From positions 1 to 38,812 of the forward strand of contig NZ_JABAFC010000036.1 of assembly GCF_012843435.1 (NCBI RefSeq): a stretch of DNA of 38,812 nt. The letters run 5' to 3'. The DNA is from Psychrobacillus sp. BL-248-WT-3. Its GTDB lineage: Bacteria; Bacillota; Bacilli; Bacillales_A; Planococcaceae. Under the pieces are notes generated by a model, which worked only from the letters and a program-made list of their open reading frames with translations, was not told where the DNA came from and did not search any database. How positions within the stretch are numbered: position 1 is the stretch's first letter; the number at the start of each line of letters is the position of its first letter. Position numbers and translations under genes: made by a program. Below are positions 7,785-16,997 of this stretch, piece by piece.

Positions 7785-9644
7785 ATGGCAAACGATATAG
7801 ACTTAACAAAATTTAAAGGCAGAGTTTTTGACTTATGGACCGATTATACTTTCAGTCAAGACAGTGAGATTAATTGGTTTGAAGAACTCAAAGTATTGTT
7901 GGCTGAGTTTTTTGACGTTAGGTTTGCCACCTATTATAAACAGGATGCCCATACTTTCATTCAACTGAATTGGAATCACTCACTCATTAAAAAAAGAGAA
8001 GCCATTAGATGGATAGAAATAGAAGGTTTCTTCTATGAAAAAGACTATGCAGAGATTCCTTTTATAAGAAAAGGAGAAAAACAGTGTGGTGAAGTTTCTA
8101 TTTTGTTTAGAAGTGAGGATCATGAGATTCTTGGGATGTTAGTAATGGAAGCAACAGAGAAATGGGAGAAATTCGCGAAGACATCTGAAGTAAATGAATT
8201 TATACTAATCATTAGCAAATTAGTAAGAATGGTTAGAAAGTCTATCTTCTTAACAGAACAGGAGCACCAATACAGAAATCTTTTTAACGTGACAAAAATG
8301 TTCCATTCTACACTTGAGGTAGATCAAATCTTAAAAGGAACATTATTGGCTGTTCAGGATGCTTTTCCTGACTTTGACAATACATTGATTCTCTCTAACG
8401 ATCAAGATCGTAAAACTTCTGTTCCATATAAATTATTTGATTATACCTCGGAGAGACCTAGTACGGTTGAAGCGTACGTATCCGGAGAAATAACTTCAGA
8501 TTTAGTAGAAAATTCGAAGATGAAACTATTAAATATACCAATAAAGGGGAAGCAGGGGATCTACGGTATCCTACAAGTATCTACCCCGATGGATTATCTG
8601 TTTTCAATCAGGCAGAAGGAATTTATGAAGATGCTTGCTGCTACTGCTGGAAACGCCCTAGAAAATGCTAAGTTGTTTATTCAATCTCACCGTTTAGTTG
8701 GTGACTTACAATTAATCAATGAGACGACTCATAAATTGAATATGAATTTATCGCAAGAAGACATGGTCATATTCTTAAAAAATCAACTAATGAAATCATT
8801 TCAGCCAGAGCATGTTTGTTTTGTATTTATAGAGGATGATGAATACTCGATCAGTGTAGCTAGCTCTGATTATTTTTACACATTAGAAGGCCAAATGTAT
8901 ATTCAACATGTAGGAAACCAATTTAAAAAGCTTAAGGATTCGCTGTTTGTGGCTGATTTCAATCGACTAAGTAATACGAACGTTGCATATCGATCTCTTG
9001 TGGCAATTCCTTTAAGAGAACAAGAAAATATTACTGGGTTTAGCATAGTATTGCACAGCGATCCATACTATTTTTCCTTCGATAGCTTCAAATTAATGCA
9101 ATCCTTAATACAGCATTCCTCCTTGGCCCTTACTAATTCCGCGCTGCGCAATAAATTACAAGAAATGGTTGATCGTGACCACCTGACGAATCTCTATGCA
9201 AGAAGCTATTTAGATAGATACGTAGAGGAATCTATGATTAATGATACTAGTGGGATCTTCGTACTAATGGATATCGATAACTTTAAACAAGTGAATGACA
9301 CTCATGGACATCAGGTAGGAGACAGTATTCTTAAACAAATTGCAACGGTTATTGATAAAAAAGTAGAACAAGTAGGAATAGGTGCAAGATGGGGTGGAGA
9401 AGAGCTGGCTCTATATTTTCCCCAGATGTCTGTGGAGGAAGGTGAAAGAATTTGTGCCGACCTCTTAGAGATAATCCCTATTTATACAAATCCAGGGGTG
9501 ACCGTTTCTGTTGGTTTATCTGGGTGGAGTAAAAGAGGGGATGCAGACTTTCATAATTTGTTTCATCATGCAGATATTGCACTATATGAAGCGAAAAATA
9601 ATGGAAAAAACCAGCTATGTATTTACGAGGTAACTTGTCATTAA
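7785..9644 (+). CDS. dgcP: GAF-GGDEF diguanylate cyclase
   Basis: 619 residues, ATG with AGAGGTG upstream. It makes cyclic di-GMP from two GTP. The C-terminal GGDEF domain (about 455-615) has an intact active-site motif GGEEL (residues 537-541) and the metal/substrate motif DIDNFKQVNDTHGHQVGD. There is no RxxD I-site five residues before GGEEL, so product inhibition by the usual site is not expected. The first 450 residues contain two or three GAF-like sensor regions (about 30-150, 175-295, 320-450) and no membrane segment, so the enzyme is cytoplasmic. Position beside rpsD and hisJ and architecture match B. subtilis YtrP/DgcP. In B. subtilis tyrS lies nearer rpsD; it is absent here. Confidence 0.9.
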   Translation: MANDIDLTKFKGRVFDLWTDYTFSQDSEINWFEELKVLLAEFFDVRFATYYKQDAHTFIQLNWNHSLIKKREAIRWIEIEGFFYEKDYAEIPFIRKGEKQCGEVSILFRSEDHEILGMLVMEATEKWEKFAKTSEVNEFILIISKLVRMVRKSIFLTEQEHQYRNLFNVTKMFHSTLEVDQILKGTLLAVQDAFPDFDNTLILSNDQDRKTSVPYKLFDYTSERPSTVEAYVSGEITSDLVENSKMKLLNIPIKGKQGIYGILQVSTPMDYLFSIRQKEFMKMLAATAGNALENAKLFIQSHRLVGDLQLINETTHKLNMNLSQEDMVIFLKNQLMKSFQPEHVCFVFIEDDEYSISVASSDYFYTLEGQMYIQHVGNQFKKLKDSLFVADFNRLSNTNVAYRSLVAIPLREQENITGFSIVLHSDPYYFSFDSFKLMQSLIQHSSLALTNSALRNKLQEMVDRDHLTNLYARSYLDRYVEESMINDTSGIFVLMDIDNFKQVNDTHGHQVGDSILKQIATVIDKKVEQVGIGARWGGEELALYFPQMSVEEGERICADLLEIIPIYTNPGVTVSVGLSGWSKRGDADFHNLFHHADIALYEAKNNGKNQLCIYEVTCH

Positions 9645-9689
9645 GATGAGTTGCCTTTTCTTTTTTTGGAAATATGTGTACACTATATT

Positions 9690-9703
9690 TGAAAGCGTTT
9701 ACA
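9690..9703 (+). promoter_or_regulatory. cre box (CcpA operator)
   Basis: TGAAAGCGTTTACA matches the cre consensus TGWNANCGNTNWCA at every specified position. It lies 17 bases before the TTG start and touches the ribosome binding site, a position expected to give repression. Confidence 0.75.
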
Positions 9704-9719
9704 AAAGGGGTGCACGATT

Positions 9720-10907
9720 TTGGGAAAATCATCAATGGAAAAAGAAACAACACTTATTCATCAAGGGTATGCTACTGAGAATCATCATGACAGTTTAGCG
9801 GTTCCGCTCTATCAAACTTCTACATTTGCATTTGAAAATGCAGAGCAAGGTGCGAAACGGTTTGCAGGAGAGGAAGCGGGAGGGATCTATTCCCGGTTAG
9901 GTAATCCGACTGTCCAAGTGCTAGAGCAAAGAATGGCAGCGATAGAAAATGGAGAGGGTGCGCTTGCTTTTGGGTCGGGGATGGCCGCAGTAAGTACAAT
10001 CCTAGTATATTTGACTAAAGCTGGTGACCATATCTTATGCACAAGAGGAATTTATGGTTGTACATTTGGGTTACTGAACATAATGGAGGAAAAATATAAT
10101 ATTTCGCATAGCTTGGAAAAGTTGTCAACCGAAGAAGAAATTGAGGCAGCTATTAAACCAAATACGACATGTATTTACGTGGAAACACCGATCAATCCAA
10201 CGATGGAAATTGTAGATATCGCATTAATCGTCAAAATTGCACAGAAACATAATATTCCGGTAGTGGTGGATAATACTTTCTGTTCTCCATATCTACAAAA
10301 TCCGTTAGACTTAGGAGCAAACTTCGTACTGCATAGTGCCACGAAGTATATTAACGGTCATGGAGATGTGATAGCTGGGATTCTAGTAGGCAAGGAAAAA
10401 GAACAAATGGACATAATTCGTTCGACTGTTCAGAAGGACTTTGGCGGTATCATATCACCATTTGATGCGTGGCTGTTAATTAGAGGGTTAAAGACGTTAC
10501 ATGTCAGAATGGATAGACATTCTAGTAACGCAGAAAAAGTATTTTCATTTTTAGAGTCCCATCCTTCTATTGAGTCCATTTATTATCCTTTCGATCAAAA
10601 AAATCCTCAGTACGAGGTAGCAAAAAGGCAAATGAAAAACGGGGGAGGACTAATTTCCTTTGCTATTAAGGGTGGTAAGGAAAAAGCCCAGCAGCTTATG
10701 AATGCTCTTTCGCTCATTAAAATCGCAGTAAGCCTAGGTGATGCCGAGACACTAATCCAACATCCAGCAACTATGACCCACTCTGTAGTACCTAGCAAAG
10801 AGAGAATTGCTATGGGTATAACCGATGGATTACTAAGACTGTCAGTTGGTCTTGAAAACTCAGAAGACATTATTAGAGATTTAGAGCAAGCCTTAGATAA
10901 ATTGTAA
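9720..10907 (+). CDS. megL: Methionine gamma-lyase (Cys/Met metabolism PLP enzyme)
   Basis: 395 residues of the gamma-family of PLP enzymes. It splits methionine to methanethiol, ammonia and 2-oxobutyrate. Visible signatures: the YSRLGNPT phosphate-binding motif (Tyr57, Arg59), Tyr112 and Cys114 in GIYGCTF, and the Schiff-base Lys209 in HSATKYINGHGD. A Cys two residues after the catalytic Tyr is the feature separating methionine gamma-lyases from cystathionine lyases and synthases, so this is the preferred call; a homocysteine-type lyase is the alternative. The TTG at 9720 is chosen because AAAAGGGGTG ends 7 bases before it; an ATG at 9735 would be too far away. The perfect cre box suggests the gene is silenced when preferred sugars are present. 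Confidence 0.85.
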   Translation: MGKSSMEKETTLIHQGYATENHHDSLAVPLYQTSTFAFENAEQGAKRFAGEEAGGIYSRLGNPTVQVLEQRMAAIENGEGALAFGSGMAAVSTILVYLTKAGDHILCTRGIYGCTFGLLNIMEEKYNISHSLEKLSTEEEIEAAIKPNTTCIYVETPINPTMEIVDIALIVKIAQKHNIPVVVDNTFCSPYLQNPLDLGANFVLHSATKYINGHGDVIAGILVGKEKEQMDIIRSTVQKDFGGIISPFDAWLLIRGLKTLHVRMDRHSSNAEKVFSFLESHPSIESIYYPFDQKNPQYEVAKRQMKNGGGLISFAIKGGKEKAQQLMNALSLIKIAVSLGDAETLIQHPATMTHSVVPSKERIAMGITDGLLRLSVGLENSEDIIRDLEQALDKL

Positions 10908-10953
10908 AAAAACGAAAGAGGATGAAATGACAGAAGTCATCACATCCTCTTTC
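10907..10953 (-). terminator. Terminator of the hisJ-msrC operon
   Basis: GAAAGAGGATG (10914-10924) pairs with CATCCTCTTTC (10943-10953), with an inner ATGAC/GTCAT stem. On the minus strand it is followed by CGTTTTTTT, so it serves the leftward operon; on the plus strand there is no T run, though it may still end megL transcripts. Confidence 0.85.
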
Positions 10954-10971
10954 AATCTAGTTAACTAGAAG

Positions 10972-11451
10972 TTATATATGCTTAATAAGGACCTCTACGA
11001 ACTGTTCTAGTCCTTTTCCATCCTCAGCAGTAAATCGATCTTTTATAGGGCTATCAATATCTAAAACTCCGAGAAGTTTACCCTCTCTTACAATAGGAAC
11101 AACAATTTCTGATTGCGAAGCGGCATCACAAGCTATATGACCAGGAAATGCATGAACATCAGGTACGATTATTGTTTCCTGTGTTTCCGCTGCTGTACCA
11201 CATACGCCTTTACCAAGTGAAATACGAACACAAGCAGGTAGACCTTGGAATGGTCCGAGCACAAGTCCACCATCCTCGACTAGGTAAAACCCAACCCAAT
11301 TAATTTTGTCGAAGAACTGGTTTAAAAGAGCAGAGGCGTTACTTAAGTTGGCAATTGCATTAGTTTCGCCCTCTAAAAGAGCATCTAGCTGTTTACACAA
11401 TAATGAATAGCTAGCGGACAAGTCAGTTGAATAGTTAGTTGTTTGAAACAT
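10972..11451 (-). CDS. msrC: Free methionine-(R)-sulfoxide reductase, GAF type
   Basis: 159 residues, one GAF domain. It reduces free L-methionine-(R)-sulfoxide using thioredoxin. The three active-site cysteines are in LPACVRI, GKGVCGT and HIACDAA, spaced 10 and 24 residues apart, exactly the spacing of Cys84, Cys94 and Cys118 in E. coli fRMsr. The start at 11451 (MFQTTNYS) sits seven bases after GGAGA; the upstream ATG at 11457 touches that site. It follows hisJ by 14 bases and shares its terminator. It is the B. subtilis YtsP equivalent. Being near a methionine lyase may be coincidence, since the genes face each other. Confidence 0.93.
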   Translation of the reverse strand: MFQTTNYSTDLSASYSLLCKQLDALLEGETNAIANLSNASALLNQFFDKINWVGFYLVEDGGLVLGPFQGLPACVRISLGKGVCGTAAETQETIIVPDVHAFPGHIACDAASQSEIVVPIVREGKLLGVLDIDSPIKDRFTAEDGKGLEQFVEVLIKHI

Positions 11452-11465
11452 ATACATTCTCCAAT

Positions 11466-12263
11466 CTACAAGATATTATTAAAACATTTATAATACTGGT
11501 GTAAATCTTTTGCTTGGTGCGCATCTGATCCAAAAACTATAGGTATACCTAATTCCTTTGCCAGAGAAATATAGGGAATTGGAGGATAGCTCTCTTTGCA
11601 AAAAGGCTTAGCAAAGCCTGCACTATTTGCATCTAACTCTAACAATCTATTCCTCATTTCTACTAATATACCTAAGATGTCTTCATGATCATCAACAATT
11701 TCAGAAAGTGCATGCTGAAACTTATGTACAAGTGTAATATGTCCAATCCGTTTTGGCTTATATATTCCTAAGTCGCTCGTTATTGAATCCATCAACGTTT
11801 TGTAATACAATTTATAGACAGACATAGGACTACCAAGTTTTTCGACGAATCTCAGGTAAACTTCCTTAGAATAATCGATACATACATATTGATTTTGATC
11901 GAGTAAAAAATGTACGGATAGAATGGAATCGTCTAAATAACTTCCATAGTTGTTTAAAAACTCCGTAGTTTCTGATTCAAAACCTGAAATATAATCAATC
12001 TCTAAGCCTGTAGATATAACAATATCTCGTTTATACTGTTTTTTCAACTGATTTAGTTCCGTTAAATAGGCCTCTAAGCGATGAAAATCCATACCACTAT
12101 CTTTATCTGGCGTGGGATCTATAAAGCTGGAAGGCAACGGAGCATGCTCGGTAAAAGTGATTTCTTGAAAACCATTTAGAATAGCCTTTTCAATATACTG
12201 GTTAAAACTATCCAGTGTTCCATGAGGACAGTAAGGGGTATGTATATGTCCATCTTTTTTCAT
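11466..12263 (-). CDS. hisJ: Histidinol-phosphatase, PHP family
   Basis: 265 residues. It removes phosphate from L-histidinol phosphate, the penultimate step of histidine synthesis. PHP-domain metal ligands are visible in order: DGHIHTPYCPHG, FTEHAPLP, GLEIDYI, SVHFL, HITLVHKF, ELDANSAGF and the C-terminal GSDAHQAKDL. The start MKKDGHIH at 12263 has GGAG ten bases upstream; the longer reading from 12308 adds 15 residues with no support. It is the first gene of a leftward pair with msrC, diverging from ezrA. It lies apart from a his operon, as in B. subtilis. Confidence 0.93.
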   Translation of the reverse strand: MKKDGHIHTPYCPHGTLDSFNQYIEKAILNGFQEITFTEHAPLPSSFIDPTPDKDSGMDFHRLEAYLTELNQLKKQYKRDIVISTGLEIDYISGFESETTEFLNNYGSYLDDSILSVHFLLDQNQYVCIDYSKEVYLRFVEKLGSPMSVYKLYYKTLMDSITSDLGIYKPKRIGHITLVHKFQHALSEIVDDHEDILGILVEMRNRLLELDANSAGFAKPFCKESYPPIPYISLAKELGIPIVFGSDAHQAKDLHQYYKCFNNIL

Positions 12264-12419
12264 AGCAGTTGGGCTCCTTTTGTAGAAAGTTACATTATTT
12301 TTTAACATTTCTTAGGTTTATTCTTATTTAATGAAACAATAACATAAAAAGCATGGTAATATATATAGTAAGATACAATTCGCACTTTTTGATTTTGGAA
12401 CAGGAACAGGGGGCTTACG

Positions 12420-14120
12420 ATGAGGTATATCATCCCAGCAGTCATTGTACTTTTAGTAATTGCAATCATTGCATTTATCATACGAAAGAAACACCAAACA
12501 GAAATAGCTCGCTTAGAGCATGAAAAGCACCAAATTCAAAACAAGCCTATTTTAGAGGAAATGACTAAAGTTAAACAGCTAAATATGAATGGGCAAACAG
12601 AAGAAATGTTTGAAAGATGGCGCAATAATTGGACCGAAGTAATGGATGTACATATGCCTAAGATTGACGTTCTTTTGTTTGATGCGGAAGAATATGTAGA
12701 TAAGTTCCTTTTTATGAAGGCCACCAAAATCGAAAAAGAACTTCAAACTTTGATATCTACTTGTGATGAGAAAATGTCAGGTATTATCAAAGAGTTAGAG
12801 GAACTAATCGGTAGCGAGGAAAAAAACCGCATAGAAATAGAACAGCTTAAGGACCAACATCGTTCAGCAAGAAAAACATTGTTAGCCCATCAATATTCTT
12901 TTGGCGAAGCAGCTCCTGCTCTAGAGGCTAAATTAGAATCCTTCTTACCACTCTTTGAGGAATTTGACCAGCTAACGGATACTGGTAACTACTTAAGCGC
13001 TAGAGAAATAGTGATCAACATACAAGATGAAGGACAAAAGTTCTTTCATAAAATACATGAAATTCCAACTTTACTTACTGAGATTCAGCATAAAATCCCT
13101 GCTACGATACATGAGCTGCGAAACGGTCAAAAGGAAATGGAAGCTAGTTCTTATTACTTGCAGCATTTAGAAATGACTAAAAAGCTAGATGATTTAGAAG
13201 CAGAGCTTGCAGAGTTAAAGACCTCTATTATTAGTCTTGATGTTGCTAAGCCATTGATTCGTGTGGGAGAGATAAAAGAAGAAATTGAAACGTTCTATGA
13301 TCTATTGGAAAAAGAAGTCATAGCTAAAAAGTACGTAGATAGCTACAAGGACCAGACAGCTATTCGTTTGAGAGAAGTAACTACAGCTACTAGAGCGATC
13401 AATGAAGAAGCGACATATGTACAGCAAAGTTATCGTTTACCTGAAAAAGAAGCTGAAATACCTCAGAGCTGTCTAAAAGAGCTAGAGGAGCTAGATAAAA
13501 AATTTAGCATGCTTGCTCTCCGAGTAGAGGAAGAAAAATCTGCCTATTCAAGTCTTCAGGAAGAACTAAACGAAATTGCGGAAGAGATTGATCGATTATA
13601 CGAAGAGCAGGATCGCTTCGCAAACCGTTTAAAAAATCTTCGCATCGACGAAAACAAGGCTCGAGAAAAGCTAGATGACTTAAAAATATTATTGCATGAT
13701 ACGGATCGTATGATTCAAAAAGCCAATATTCCAGGTATCCCAGAAGAAATGGATGTCCGATTAGAAGAAGCGGAAGAGCATATTTATGTTGCTATGCAAA
13801 GCTTGCAGGAAGTTCCTTTAAATATGACATTGGTCGATGGTTATTTGGAAAAGGCAGAAGCATGCATGGAAGATGTACATCATAAAGCAAAAGAAATGTT
13901 AGAAAATGTTGAGTTAACTGAAAAAATTATTCAGTATGGAAATCGTTATCGTGCGTCGCATCCAAATGTTCATGCACGTTTACTCGAAGCAGAGGAAGCA
14001 TTCAGACAATTGCGCTACGCTAAGGCATTGGAAGATGCGGCAACTGCAGTAGAAGAAGTGGAACCAGGAGCTTTAAAGAAAATCGAAATGATGATTAAAG
14101 AAGCAGCTTGGCGTACATAA
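12420..14120 (+). CDS. ezrA: Septation ring formation regulator EzrA
   Basis: 566 residues, the usual EzrA length. One N-terminal membrane segment (residues 3-22, YIIPAVIVLLVIAIIAFII) followed by KK leaves a long cytoplasmic rod of heptad-rich, Glu/Lys-rich helices (for example QSSLQEELNEIAEE-like stretches), giving spectrin-like repeats. EzrA binds FtsZ, prevents extra polar rings and helps direct penicillin-binding proteins to the septum. AGGGGG lies before the ATG. It is followed by its own terminator and then nifZ, the same order as B. subtilis. Confidence 0.95.
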   Translation: MRYIIPAVIVLLVIAIIAFIIRKKHQTEIARLEHEKHQIQNKPILEEMTKVKQLNMNGQTEEMFERWRNNWTEVMDVHMPKIDVLLFDAEEYVDKFLFMKATKIEKELQTLISTCDEKMSGIIKELEELIGSEEKNRIEIEQLKDQHRSARKTLLAHQYSFGEAAPALEAKLESFLPLFEEFDQLTDTGNYLSAREIVINIQDEGQKFFHKIHEIPTLLTEIQHKIPATIHELRNGQKEMEASSYYLQHLEMTKKLDDLEAELAELKTSIISLDVAKPLIRVGEIKEEIETFYDLLEKEVIAKKYVDSYKDQTAIRLREVTTATRAINEEATYVQQSYRLPEKEAEIPQSCLKELEELDKKFSMLALRVEEEKSAYSSLQEELNEIAEEIDRLYEEQDRFANRLKNLRIDENKAREKLDDLKILLHDTDRMIQKANIPGIPEEMDVRLEEAEEHIYVAMQSLQEVPLNMTLVDGYLEKAEACMEDVHHKAKEMLENVELTEKIIQYGNRYRASHPNVHARLLEAEEAFRQLRYAKALEDAATAVEEVEPGALKKIEMMIKEAAWRT

Positions 14121-14149
14121 CATGGTATCTTAAAAACAGATAGAAATGT

Positions 14150-14184
14150 AGACCACCTCACTACTTGTGATGGTGGTCTTTTTC
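14150..14184 (+). terminator. ezrA terminator
   Basis: AGACCACC + TCAC / GTGA + GGTGGTCT stem with a five-base loop and a TTTTT run, 30 bases after the ezrA stop and just before the nifZ ribosome binding site. Confidence 0.88.
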
Positions 14185-14205
14185 CTAAGAAGGAGAGAGA
14201 ATACT

Positions 14206-15339
14206 TTGATTTATTTGGATAATAGCGCAACAACAAAAGTATTACCGGAAATAATGGATACTTTTGTCGCTGTGAACGAAAAATATTGGGCAAATCCATC
14301 CTCTATACATGAATTTGGTCATAAAACAAACCAGTTATTACAATCAGCGCGAGAACAAATAGCAGAAATTATGCACACTGCTAGTGCTAAAATATACTTT
14401 ACGTCTGGTGGCACGGAGTCAAATAATTTAGCGATATTTGGACTTGCAAACAAATATAAATTTAGAGGAAAGCACGTACTTATTTCTCAAATTGAACACC
14501 CTTCTATTATAGAAGCTGCTAAACAATTGGTTGATATGGGTTTTGAGGTGGAATGGATTCCGGTCGATGCTAGCGGAACAATTGATTTAAATGAGTTTTC
14601 CAAACTAATTCGCGCAGAAACGATGCTAGTGAGTGTTATGCATGTTAATAATGAAACGGGTGCTGTGCAGCCACTTAAAGCATTGAGCACAATTGTGAGA
14701 AGAGAAAGTAAGGCAGTCATCCATGTTGATGCAGTACAAAGCTTTGGTAAATTATCGATAGACTTTAAACGGTATGATATAGATGCAATAACTATTTCTT
14801 CTCATAAAATTCACGGAATAAAAGGCTCCGGTTTACTTGCACTTTCAAAAACAAGAGAAATAGAGCCTATACTGTTCGGTGGAGGACAAGAATCGGGTAT
14901 TAGAAGTGGCACAACTCCAGTTCCATTGGCAGTAAGCACAGCAAAAGCAATGAGAATTGCTAGTACTGGCTTGGAAAAAAATTCAACACACATGAAAAAT
15001 CTAACTGACGAGCTTGTTCAGTTTCTCCATGGCTTCGAACGTATTAAAATGATTTCTCCAGAGAATCGTGCTCCCCATATCGTTACTTTTTCTGTGCGAA
15101 AAATCAAGGGAGAGGTTATAATCAATGCATTGCAAAAAAGAGATGTCATTGTCTCTACTAGTAGTGCTTGTTCTTCTAGACAAACAAAAACAAGCCACGT
15201 GTTAAAGGCGATGCATATATCAGATGACTATATAAAGGGTGTTATCCGTTTAAGTATCAGTCCTCTAACGACCGAGGAAGAAATAGAGACATTTAAAAAA
15301 ATATTCACCGAAGTGATGAATGTTATAAAAGGAGATTAA
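14206..15339 (+). CDS. nifZ: Cysteine desulfurase partner of ThiI
   Basis: 377 residues, class-V PLP aminotransferase fold. It strips sulfur from cysteine as an enzyme persulfide and, in Bacillus, passes it to ThiI for 4-thiouridine in tRNA. Seen: the IYLDNSATT start, GGTESNN, cofactor-linked Lys201 in SSHKIHG, and catalytic Cys322 in STSSACSSR. The TTG start at 14206 is preceded by AAGGAGAGAG; the upstream ATG at 14167 lies in the ezrA terminator and is rejected. It ends 5 bases before thiI, so the two are translated from one message. It is separate from the SUF-linked desulfurase expected elsewhere. Confidence 0.93.
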   Translation: MIYLDNSATTKVLPEIMDTFVAVNEKYWANPSSIHEFGHKTNQLLQSAREQIAEIMHTASAKIYFTSGGTESNNLAIFGLANKYKFRGKHVLISQIEHPSIIEAAKQLVDMGFEVEWIPVDASGTIDLNEFSKLIRAETMLVSVMHVNNETGAVQPLKALSTIVRRESKAVIHVDAVQSFGKLSIDFKRYDIDAITISSHKIHGIKGSGLLALSKTREIEPILFGGGQESGIRSGTTPVPLAVSTAKAMRIASTGLEKNSTHMKNLTDELVQFLHGFERIKMISPENRAPHIVTFSVRKIKGEVIINALQKRDVIVSTSSACSSRQTKTSHVLKAMHISDDYIKGVIRLSISPLTTEEEIETFKKIFTEVMNVIKGD

Positions 15340-15344
15340 ATGCA

Positions 15345-16547
15345 ATGAAATGGGAGAAAATTTTAGTTAGGTACGGAGAACTTTCAACTAAGGGTAAGAA
15401 CAGAAAACAGTTTATTAATCATTTACGAAATAATATTAAGTTTTCCTTTGTGGACTTACCAAATATAAAGGTACATGCTGAGCGAGATCGCATGTTTTTA
15501 ACTTCTACGGATGATGAAGAAATCCAAGAGCTAATCAAACGGTTACCTAAAATTTTTGGTATTCAATCGTTTAGTCCGGTTGCTTCTTGTTCACAAGATA
15601 TAGAAGATATTAAAAAAACAGCATTAGAGATCATGGAAAGTCTTGAGACGGAAGATAAAACATTCCGAGTTACAGTAAAACGTACTGACAAGCGCTTTCC
15701 AATGGATACGTATGAGCTACAAACTACCATCGCTAGCCATGTGTTAAGACAATATCCAGCCTTGAAGGTTCAAATGAAAAAACCTGAAATCGATTTACGT
15801 ATCGAAGTCTTGACCGATGCTGTATATATGATGGCTCAAGTAATTCCTGGTGCAGGTGGAATGCCATTAGGATCTAATGGTCGTTCCTTATTGATGCTGT
15901 CAGGTGGAATTGATAGTCCTGTAGCTGGTTATATGCTAATGAAGCGTGGCGTAAGATTAGATGCGATTCATTTTCATAGTCCGCCATTTACTAGCGAACG
16001 ATCAAAAGAAAAGGTAATGGATCTTGCCAATCAGTTAAGCCATTTTGGAGCAACTGTGCGTCTTCATGTCATACCTTTCACTGATATACAACAAAGTATT
16101 CAGGCTCAAATTCCCGAAAATGTTTCCATGACTACGACTAGAAGAATTATGATGAAAATTGCAGATCTAGTTCGCGAAGAAATTGGAGCACTAGGAATTG
16201 TGACTGGTGAAAGCTTAGGTCAAGTAGCAAGCCAAACACTTGAAAGCTTAACAGCTATAAATGCAGTGACATCTACACCTATTTTTAGACCGTTAATATC
16301 AATGGATAAACTAGATATTATAGATATTGCCCGGGAAATCGGGACTTATGACACATCAATTCTTCCATATGAGGATTGCTGTACTATTTTCACACCTTCT
16401 TGTCCAAAGACTAAACCGAAGCTAGAGAAAGTGGAATACTATGAAAGCTTTAAGGATTTTGATGAATTGATAAAAGAAGCAGTTGAAAATAGAGAGACGA
16501 TTTCATTCCCAAAGAAAAAAGAAAATGCTTTTGAAGATCTATTGTAA
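15345..16547 (+). CDS. thiI: tRNA 4-thiouridine synthetase ThiI
   Basis: 400 residues: ferredoxin-like and THUMP regions (about 1-165), then a PP-loop ATPase with SGGIDS at residues 186-191. It adenylates U8 of tRNA and inserts sulfur from NifZ. The protein lacks the rhodanese tail of the E. coli enzyme, the normal form in Bacillus; a Cys-rich stretch (YEDCCTIFTPSCPKTKP) near residue 345 contains candidate sulfur-transfer residues. AAAGGAG for this gene lies in the end of nifZ. No terminator is visible before the next gene, which has its own sporulation-type expression. Confidence 0.95.
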   Translation: MKWEKILVRYGELSTKGKNRKQFINHLRNNIKFSFVDLPNIKVHAERDRMFLTSTDDEEIQELIKRLPKIFGIQSFSPVASCSQDIEDIKKTALEIMESLETEDKTFRVTVKRTDKRFPMDTYELQTTIASHVLRQYPALKVQMKKPEIDLRIEVLTDAVYMMAQVIPGAGGMPLGSNGRSLLMLSGGIDSPVAGYMLMKRGVRLDAIHFHSPPFTSERSKEKVMDLANQLSHFGATVRLHVIPFTDIQQSIQAQIPENVSMTTTRRIMMKIADLVREEIGALGIVTGESLGQVASQTLESLTAINAVTSTPIFRPLISMDKLDIIDIAREIGTYDTSILPYEDCCTIFTPSCPKTKPKLEKVEYYESFKDFDELIKEAVENRETISFPKKKENAFEDLL

Positions 16548-16629
16548 AAAATAGCAAAATATACCTCATATCTTGTGTACATAAAAAGAATGAAATCGAC
16601 CATTCTAATTTCACAAGGAGGTGATTACA

Positions 16630-16833
16630 ATGTCTTCAAACAACAACAGCAACCAACTTTTAGTTCCTGGTGTAAAGCAAGCTCTTGATCAAATGAAATA
16701 TGAAATCGCTCAAGAATTTGGTGTAAATCTTGGAGCAGATGCATCAGCGCGTGCCAACGGATCCGTAGGCGGAGAAATTACTAAGCGTTTAGTGCAAAAA
16801 GCTCAACAACAAATGAACGGTTCAAACAGCTAA
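16630..16833 (+). CDS. sspA: Alpha/beta-type small acid-soluble spore protein
   Basis: 67 residues. It coats and protects DNA in the dormant spore and is a nitrogen store at germination. The two conserved blocks are present: [20 protein letters not shown], holding the germination protease cleavage site, and [20 protein letters not shown]. The ATG at 16630 follows AAGGAGGTGAT, a nearly perfect ribosome binding site; the GTG three codons earlier overlaps it. SigG control is expected for the family; no clean SigG promoter stood out by eye. The position after thiI matches sspA of B. subtilis. Confidence 0.97.
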   Translation: MSSNNNSNQLLVPGVKQALDQMKYEIAQEFGVNLGADASARANGSVGGEITKRLVQKAQQQMNGSNS

Positions 16834-16847
16834 TCATATAAAAAAGA

Positions 16848-16874
16848 AGTCGGCAGGAAACTGCCGGCTTTTTC
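16848..16874 (+). terminator. sspA terminator
   Basis: AGTCGGCAG / CTGCCGGCT nine-pair stem, GAAA loop, five T. Confidence 0.92.
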
Positions 16875-16997
16875 CTATTTTATGCATCATTTTTCGTGGT
16901 GCATATATTACAAAATTTCTAAAAATTAAATTTATTATATAAAAAAGTGAAAAAATCCCCTATACTTTATATTAGAACAAGAAGGGGGAAATGATTC

